Positions 14,487-18,629 of a DNA stretch of 18,629 nucleotides are shown piece by piece. The stretch's first letter is position 1; each line of letters opens with the position of its first letter. Source of the stretch: Micavibrio sp. (GTDB taxonomy: Bacteria > Pseudomonadota > Alphaproteobacteria > Micavibrionales > Micavibrionaceae); assembly GCA_030824805.1 (NCBI GenBank), contig JAPJRC010000008.1:1-18629 (forward strand). Direction: 5' to 3'. A program made the position numbers and the translations under genes. The notes beneath the pieces were generated by a model that was given only the letters and a program-made list of their open reading frames with translations, was not told the origin of the DNA and ran no database searches.

Positions 14487-15275
14487 TTATCGAAGCTGTG
14501 TGACCGTCTGGAGCATCTCGTCGGATGCCGTGATCACTTTGGAATTCATTTCGTACGCACGTTGCGCGGTGATCAGGTTGGTGATCTCTTCCACGATGTT
14601 GACGTTCGAGTTTTCAAGCGCGCCCTGACGGATTTCGCCGAATTCGTCTTCCGCCGGGTTGCCGACCGTCGGTGCGCCCGATGCATCGGTTTCGAGGAAG
14701 AGGGTGTCGCCTATGCCTTCAAGGCCGGCGGGGTTTACAAATCTTGCAAGCTGCAACTGGCCGACGTTCGCCATAGCAACCTGACCCGGCTGTTTCACCA
14801 AAACTTCGCCCGACTGGTTGATGACGATGTCTTCGGCGTCAGCGGGAACGGTGATGCCTGGCTGGATCGTGTAACCCTGCGCCGTGACGATTTCTCCGTC
14901 CTGGTTCAACTGGAACACGCCCGAGCGTGTGTAGGCGGTATCGCCGTTCGGCATGTCGATCTGGAAGTAGCCTTCGCCGGTGACGGCGATATCGAGCGGG
15001 TTTTCCGTGATCTTGATCGTGCCCTGTTCGTGCAGGCGGTAGATGGAGCCTAGCGCCACGCCGAGACCGAACTGCATGCCGGTCGGCACGGTTGTGCCCG
15101 CATCGGAAGAGGTCGCGCCCGGGCGCTGCTTGTTCTGATAGATCATGTCATGGAATTCGGCGCGCTGGCGCTTGAAGCCCGACGTTGTGGTGTTGGCGAT
15201 GTTGTTCGAGATGACGTCCACGTTCATCTGCTGGGCCAGCATGCCCGTCGAACCGATATCAAGAGATCTCAACAT
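14487..15275 (-). CDS. flgG: FlgG, distal rod protein
   Basis: The 262 residues are the standard FlgG length. The N-terminus has MLRSLDIGSTGMLAQQMNVD then VISNNIANTTTSGFKRQRAE; the FlgG-specific segment ENPLDIAVTGEGYFQI follows near 92-107; the C-terminus has QGALENSNVNIVEEITNLIT and AQRAYEMNSKVI. FlgG polymerises to form the distal rod, which passes through the P and L rings. A GGAAGG ribosome-binding site precedes the ATG at 15275. It is second in the operon, 19 bp after flgF. Confidence 0.97.
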   Translation of the reverse strand: MLRSLDIGSTGMLAQQMNVDVISNNIANTTTSGFKRQRAEFHDMIYQNKQRPGATSSDAGTTVPTGMQFGLGVALGSIYRLHEQGTIKITENPLDIAVTGEGYFQIDMPNGDTAYTRSGVFQLNQDGEIVTAQGYTIQPGITVPADAEDIVINQSGEVLVKQPGQVAMANVGQLQLARFVNPAGLEGIGDTLFLETDASGAPTVGNPAEDEFGEIRQGALENSNVNIVEEITNLITAQRAYEMNSKVITASDEMLQTVTQLR

Positions 15276-15294
15276 TTACGGTTTCCTTCCTGTT

Positions 15295-16017
15295 CTAGCT
15301 TGTGCGGCCGAGACGCTGGATCATCGTCTGCTGGCGCTGGTGTTCGGTCTGCATCATATTTTGTACGGCCTGGTATTCGCGCAGGACTTCGATCATGCGC
15401 GTCATTTCAAGCACGCCCGAAACGTTCGATCCTTCGACCGCACCTTGTTTCAGTTTTGTTTGTGTGGCCGGTGTTGCGGCTTCTTCGGTTTTGTACAAAC
15501 CGTTGCCTGCGGGCTCGAGCTTCTGGTAGTCGGCGAATTCCGCAATCATCAGCGAGCCGACAGGGCCGTCCTGCGTCGAAACAACACCCGTTTCGTCGAT
15601 ATTCACGTATTTGGCGTCTTCGGGAATGATGATGTTCCCGCCGCCCTGACCGGCTACTTTGTAACCACGGGAGGTGACAAGCTCGCCAAGCGAGTTGAGC
15701 GCGAAGTTTCCGGCGCGTGTGTATTGCGTGCCTTCAGGGGTTTGCACACCAAGGAAGCCGGGGCCGATCAGCGCGACATCGAGCGGGCCGCCCGTCTGCT
15801 TGATGGGGCCGGGGTCTGTGACCTGATACTGGCCGTAATCGTAGACGAGGGAGACGTCTTCCTTCATCCGCTTCTGGTCGGATAGATATTCGTGGAAAAC
15901 CGCGTTCTGGCCGCGGAAGCCCGGCGTGTTGATGTTCGCCACGTTGTTGGCGATCAAAGCCATTTTTTCCTGCAGGGCCACCTGGCCCGATAGTCCGACG
16001 TAGATTGAATTTTCCAT
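15295..16017 (-). CDS. flgF: FlgF, proximal rod protein
   Basis: The 240 residues carry the rod-protein N-terminus (MENSIYVGLSGQVALQEKMA then LIANNVANINTPGFRGQ) and the C-terminal half with KQGAVEGSNVSGVLEMTRMI and EVLREYQAVQNMM. The N-terminus and the EGSNV block are those of FlgF rather than FlgG. It is part of the proximal rod between the MS ring and FlgG. It is the first gene of the operon; the promoter about 55 bases of leader upstream is of sigma-54 type. The ribosome-binding site is poor (AGAAGG is 13 bases from the ATG), and the leader contains a 6-bp stem ACCCGT/ACGGGT (16039-16060), so translation may depend on leader structure. Confidence 0.95.
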   Translation of the reverse strand: MENSIYVGLSGQVALQEKMALIANNVANINTPGFRGQNAVFHEYLSDQKRMKEDVSLVYDYGQYQVTDPGPIKQTGGPLDVALIGPGFLGVQTPEGTQYTRAGNFALNSLGELVTSRGYKVAGQGGGNIIIPEDAKYVNIDETGVVSTQDGPVGSLMIAEFADYQKLEPAGNGLYKTEEAATPATQTKLKQGAVEGSNVSGVLEMTRMIEVLREYQAVQNMMQTEHQRQQTMIQRLGRTS

Positions 16018-16082
16018 CTTTGTCTTTACACCTTCTAAACCCGTGTTTTGCGTAACGGGTACATTGTTCCGGAAAAATACAT

Positions 16083-16098
16083 TGCGAATGCCGTGCCA
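16083..16098 (-). promoter_or_regulatory. Sigma-54 promoter of the flgF operon
   Basis: On the minus strand TGGCACG-GCAT-TCGCA has the GG-N10-GC core and differs from the flgI promoter at a single spacer base. Transcription should start near 16072, about 55 bases before the flgF ATG. Confidence 0.85.
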
Positions 16099-16134
16099 AC
16101 CCCGAAAACCAAGGAAACAAAAGGTGTTATGGAT

Positions 16135-16143
16135 TTATCCACA
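16135..16143 (+). promoter_or_regulatory. Consensus DnaA box
   Basis: TTATCCACA is an exact match to the DnaA-box consensus, located about 37 bp upstream of the flgF sigma-54 promoter. A one-mismatch version (TGTGGATCA) occurs at 9696-9704 beside the flgI promoter. A single 9-mer can arise by chance, so a role is uncertain. Confidence 0.35.
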
Positions 16144-16197
16144 CCGCGCGGAATGCTTGGCCTATGGCAAATTCGACAGCGCGTTCCCGAGTCGGGC

Positions 16198-16216
16198 GGA
16201 AAAAATTGCCTGCCCG
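16198..16216. promoter_or_regulatory. Candidate FlbD/ftr-type enhancer site for flgF
   Basis: On the minus strand CGGGCAGGCAATTTTTTCC matches the flgI-side element in 16 of 19 bases. It lies about 100-130 bp upstream of the flgF sigma-54 promoter, and is flanked by CGGGC/GCCCG inverted arms (16193-16197, 16212-16216). The position suits an enhancer bound by an activator such as FlbD; that gene is not in the window. Confidence 0.45.
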
Positions 16217-16311
16217 TTTTTGCCTTTGGCCTGAGAGGGTTGTGGGTTATTCGGATAAACGCCCTGTCGCAAGGCGCGTATTTTGCTTTATAGTATAAGA
16301 CGTATTTTCAA

Positions 16312-16325
16312 TTCAGGTTCCTGAA
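16312..16325 (+). promoter_or_regulatory. Palindrome at the fliL ribosome-binding site
   Basis: TTCAGG-TT-CCTGAA is a perfect inverted repeat that ends on the GAAGG ribosome-binding site of fliL, 9 bases before the ATG. It could be an operator or a small RNA stem that affects translation. Confidence 0.35.
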
Positions 16326-16334
16326 GGCACGACC

Positions 16335-16940
16335 ATGGCAGATCATAGTGAAGTAAACGCATCTCTGGACGGCGGCGGTGAAGCGGCGGACGCGCTCGGC
16401 GAAGAGGGTGGCGGTGGCGGCAAAAAGAAGATCATTATTATTGTCGTGATCTTGCTTCTGGTGCTCGGCGGTGCAGGCGCAGGCCTTTATTTCTCGGGTT
16501 TCCTCGACAAAATGCTGAAGAAGAACGAAACGGCGGAAGCGCCCGCGGAAGGCGAACACGCCGCGGCGGAAGAGGGCGGTGAAGCGCCTGTTTGCACCAA
16601 GGACGAGCACGGCAAGGAAGTCTGCGCCACACCGGGTGCGCAATTCCTGAAGATTCCCGACATGATCGTGAACCTCAATTCCGAGGACGGCACGCCGCGT
16701 TATTTACGCCTTTCAGTGCAGCTTGAATTCAAAAACGCAGGCGATATGGCCGAGGTGGAGAAAGTGATGCCACGCGTGGTAGACCAGTTCCAGACATATT
16801 TGCGTGAACTTCGCGTACGCGATTTGCGAGGTTCTGCAGGGATTTACCGCTTGCAGATGGAGCTTCTCGCGCGCGTCAACCAAGCGGCCTATCCCACAGA
16901 AGTGCAGGATGTCTTATTTCAAGAAATTCTGATACAATAG
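16335..16940 (+). CDS. fliL: FliL, flagellar basal body/stator-associated membrane protein
   Basis: The 201-residue protein has an acidic, glycine-rich cytoplasmic start, a KKK stop followed by one strong transmembrane helix (about 32-54), an Ala/Glu-rich linker and a periplasmic FliL domain (about 104-201) with IPDMIVNLNSEDG, PRYLRLSVQLEF and MPRVVDQFQTYLRELRVRDL. FliL forms a ring around the stator and supports motor torque. The periplasmic linker contains two cysteines, Cys87 and Cys97, close enough for a disulfide, which is not a usual family feature. GAAGG precedes the ATG. It is divergent from flgF and followed by fliM after 74 bp. Confidence 0.93.
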   Translation: MADHSEVNASLDGGGEAADALGEEGGGGGKKKIIIIVVILLLVLGGAGAGLYFSGFLDKMLKKNETAEAPAEGEHAAAEEGGEAPVCTKDEHGKEVCATPGAQFLKIPDMIVNLNSEDGTPRYLRLSVQLEFKNAGDMAEVEKVMPRVVDQFQTYLRELRVRDLRGSAGIYRLQMELLARVNQAAYPTEVQDVLFQEILIQ

Positions 16941-16962
16941 TATGGAAAGTTGCTGGGCCTCG

Positions 16963-16978
16963 CGGCACAATTCTTGCG
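16963..16978 (+). promoter_or_regulatory. Sigma-54-type promoter between fliL and fliM
   Basis: CGGCAC-AATTC-TTGC (ending in G) matches TGGCAC-N5-TTGC except for the first base, with exact GG-N10-GC spacing. It lies in the 74-bp fliL-fliM gap; transcription would start near 16989, about 26 bases before the fliM ATG. Match quality is good, but function is inferred. Confidence 0.65.
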
Positions 16979-17014
16979 ATGATTCCCTTTAGGAACAATT
17001 TGAACGGGTAGCGG

Positions 17015-18136
17015 ATGAGCGATATAGACACCGAAACCGCGAATATGAGTGATGAAGAAAAGGCCATGATGGAGCAATGGGGCGCCATGGCCGAGGAACC
17101 CGTGTCCGATGACGGCGGGGCGGACGATATGGCCGCCGCTATGGGGATGGGAGGCGAGGGTGCCACCCGTATCCTGAACCAGGATGAAATCGACTCCCTT
17201 CTGGGCTTTGACGACGATCTGGCGGGCGGATCGGAAACGTCGGGCGTTATGGCCCTTATCAATTCCGCGATGGTCAACTATGAGCGTCTTCCGATGCTCG
17301 ATATCGTGTTCGACCGTTTGGTCCGCCTTATGTCGACATCCTTGCGTAACCTGACATCCGATAACGTGGAAGTCTCGCTCGACAACGTTTCCACGGTCCG
17401 CTTCGGCGATTATATGAATTCCATCCCGCTGCCGGCAATGCTCTCGGTGTTCAAGGCCGAAGAATGGGACAACCACGGTTTGATGGTGACGGATTCCGCA
17501 CTTATTTATTCCGTCGTCGACGTTTTGCTCGGCGGACGCAAGGGAACCCCGGCCATCCGCGTCGAAGGCCGCCCGTACACGACGATCGAAACCAAGCTTG
17601 TCGAGCGCATGGTGCAGGTATCGCTTTCGGACCTGTCTTCCGCGTTCGATCCGCTTTCTCCGGTGTCTTTCACGCTGGACCGTATGGAAACCAACCCGCG
17701 TTTCGCGACGATTTCCCAATCCGGCAATGCCTGCGTTCTCGCCCGTCTGCGCGTGGACATGGGCGAGCGCGGCGGCCGTGTCGAGATTGTCATCCCGTAT
17801 GCCACCCTCGAGCCGATCCGCGAATTGCTTCTCCAGATGTTCATGGGCGAAAAATTCGGTCGTGACTCGATCTGGGAAACCCACCTGACCAAGGAACTGT
17901 ATCAGACCGAGGTGCAGCTGCAGGCCGTTCTCGGGGAGAAGACCGTAAAGCTGAACGACATGCTGAACTGGAAGGTCGGCACCAAGATCATCTTCCAGAC
18001 ACGCCCGCAGGACGAGCTGGAATTGCGTTGCGGCCATTTCCCGATGTTCAAAGGGCCGGTGGGGCAGAAGCAGGATAATATCGCCGTGCGTATCGAGAAA
18101 TATATTCCGCCCAAACCGCAGGAGGACGAGCTATGA
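17015..18136 (+). CDS. fliM: FliM, flagellar motor switch protein
   Basis: The 373-residue protein has the three FliM parts. The CheY-binding motif ILNQDEIDSLLGF is at 53-65; the middle CheC-like domain includes YMNSIPLPAMLSVFKAEEWD, LLGGRKGTP and VEGRPYTTIETKLVERMVQ; the C-terminal SpoA/FliN-like domain ends near KYIPPKP. FliM forms the C ring at the cytoplasmic face of the motor and changes rotation when phospho-CheY binds. The CheY-binding motif normally lies at the extreme N-terminus but here follows an acidic, methionine-rich extension of about 50 residues, a layout also seen in some relatives. The ribosome-binding site is weak, so an internal start is possible though none looks better. 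It overlaps the next gene by ATGA. Confidence 0.96.
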   Translation: MSDIDTETANMSDEEKAMMEQWGAMAEEPVSDDGGADDMAAAMGMGGEGATRILNQDEIDSLLGFDDDLAGGSETSGVMALINSAMVNYERLPMLDIVFDRLVRLMSTSLRNLTSDNVEVSLDNVSTVRFGDYMNSIPLPAMLSVFKAEEWDNHGLMVTDSALIYSVVDVLLGGRKGTPAIRVEGRPYTTIETKLVERMVQVSLSDLSSAFDPLSPVSFTLDRMETNPRFATISQSGNACVLARLRVDMGERGGRVEIVIPYATLEPIRELLLQMFMGEKFGRDSIWETHLTKELYQTEVQLQAVLGEKTVKLNDMLNWKVGTKIIFQTRPQDELELRCGHFPMFKGPVGQKQDNIAVRIEKYIPPKPQEDEL

Positions 18137-18629
18137 GTTTCGGACTTTCTCTTGTAATGGATATCGCCATTCTCGCTCTGCTCGCAGCCACGGTGTTTCT
18201 GGCGTTTCGCCTGAACCTCAATTTGAAAAGATTCAAAGACAGCCGTTCCGAGATGGAGGGCCTCGTAAACCGATTGACCGGCAATATCGACAAGGCCGAA
18301 CGCGCCATTCAGGGTATGCAGAACGCCGCGCGCAACGCTGGCCGGGATCTGGATGAAATCATAAGTGATGCCAAAGTGTTGGCCGATGAACTTAAATTGA
18401 TGAATGAGAGCGGCAACAATCTCGCGAACCGTCTGGAAAAGCTGGCAGAGCGCAATCGCACGCTGGTGGATAAAATCGAGGTTTCCCCGCCGCTTATACA
18501 ATCTTCTTCACCTGCAAAAGGACAGCCCATCCGTATCGATGAAGCGGCGCGCGGTTTTGCCATTCACGATCGCGAATTCGAAGCCGGCTTTGCCGAAGAC
18601 GATGACTTTGGATTTGAAGAGGATGAGGT
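18133..18629 (+). CDS. Uncharacterised membrane-anchored coiled-coil protein, cut by right edge
   Basis: An ATG at 18133 overlaps the fliM stop (ATGA) and opens a frame of 165 codons with no stop before the window ends. The product has one hydrophobic helix at about 7-27 (IAILALLAATVFLAF), then a basic stretch, a helical and probably coiled-coil region (about 35-115, with heptad-like LVNRLTGNIDKAERAIQGMQ and KVLADELKLM), a Ser/Pro-rich linker and an acidic tail (EDDDFGFEEDE). It would sit in the inner membrane with the coil in the cytoplasm. The position directly after fliM and the layout fit the family I know as DUF6468, found beside fliM in Rhodospirillales-type genomes; this is from memory and unverified. 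Function is unknown; a stator or motor accessory role is a guess. Confidence 0.8.
   Translation, partial: MSFGLSLVMDIAILALLAATVFLAFRLNLNLKRFKDSRSEMEGLVNRLTGNIDKAERAIQGMQNAARNAGRDLDEIISDAKVLADELKLMNESGNNLANRLEKLAERNRTLVDKIEVSPPLIQSSSPAKGQPIRIDEAARGFAIHDREFEAGFAEDDDFGFEEDE

Larger units (their letters stand above)
16018..16334. other. 317-bp divergent regulatory region between flgF and fliL
   Basis: No gene is seen here. It holds, from the flgF side, the leader hairpin (16039-16060), the sigma-54 promoter (16083-16098), a consensus DnaA box (16135-16143), the ftr-like element (16198-16216) and, near fliL, an AT-rich TATAGTATAAGA segment at 16289-16300 that may contain the fliL -10. A good -35 for fliL was not found. 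Confidence 0.7.

Noticed and set aside
16325..16340. Sigma-54-like AGGCACG-ACCA-TGGCA on the plus strand at the fliL start
   Set aside because: The GG-N10-GC core is present, but it overlaps the fliL ribosome-binding site and ATG, so a transcript from it would begin inside the gene. The match is explained by the coding and ribosome-binding sequence.

Overview
This window is a flagellar gene cluster from an alphaproteobacterium. The assignment rests on a gene set confined to or typical of that class: FlaF, FlbT, FliX, a DksA with a degenerate zinc site, a FlgJ with only the rod-binding domain, and a CtrA-type site beside sigma-54 promoters. The gene order and the FliM and post-fliM proteins look most like Rhodospirillales or Micavibrio-type lineages, but that finer placement is inference. 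No tRNA, rRNA, IS element or CRISPR array was seen.

Layout, left to right. (1) Positions 1-757, minus strand: flbT and flaF (flaF runs off the left edge), the post-transcriptional flagellin regulators. (2) 976-2688, minus: one large flagellin gene with its own terminator and an upstream region holding a TTAA-N7-TTAA (CtrA-type) site. (3) 3024-9642, minus: one operon flgI, flgJ (rod-binding domain), flgN-like, fliK, flgD, flgE. It starts at a strong sigma-54 promoter and ends at a clear hairpin terminator. (4) 9857-10824, plus: fliX, divergent from flgI, then dksA. (5) 10948-12558, minus: a methyltransferase with a long helical N-terminal region, convergent with dksA across a highly structured intergenic stretch. 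(6) 12699-16017, minus: operon flgF, flgG, flgA, flgH, also starting at a sigma-54 promoter and ending at a terminator. (7) 16335 to the right edge, plus: fliL, fliM and an uncharacterised membrane-anchored coiled-coil protein cut by the edge.

How it fits together. FlgF and FlgG build the rod, FlgI (P ring, chaperone FlgA) and FlgH (L ring) the bushings, FlgJ helps rod assembly, FlgD caps the growing hook of FlgE, FliK measures it, and the flagellin forms the filament. FliL and FliM belong to the stator/motor and the C-ring switch. Regulation can be partly read from the DNA. The flgI and flgF operons share nearly identical sigma-54 promoters (15 of 16 bases) and a similar 19-bp element about 110-140 bp upstream, the position and look of FlbD (ftr-type) enhancer sites. 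FliX, known in Caulobacter to act on FlbD, is encoded beside one of them. A third sigma-54-like promoter lies between fliL and fliM. The flagellin gene instead carries a CtrA-type site.

The main oddities are a FlgD with a tandemly duplicated C-terminal domain, flagellin and hook proteins that share an inserted module, a possibly leaderless fliX, and the structured repeat region between dksA and the methyltransferase gene. No wholly new multi-gene system is evident.
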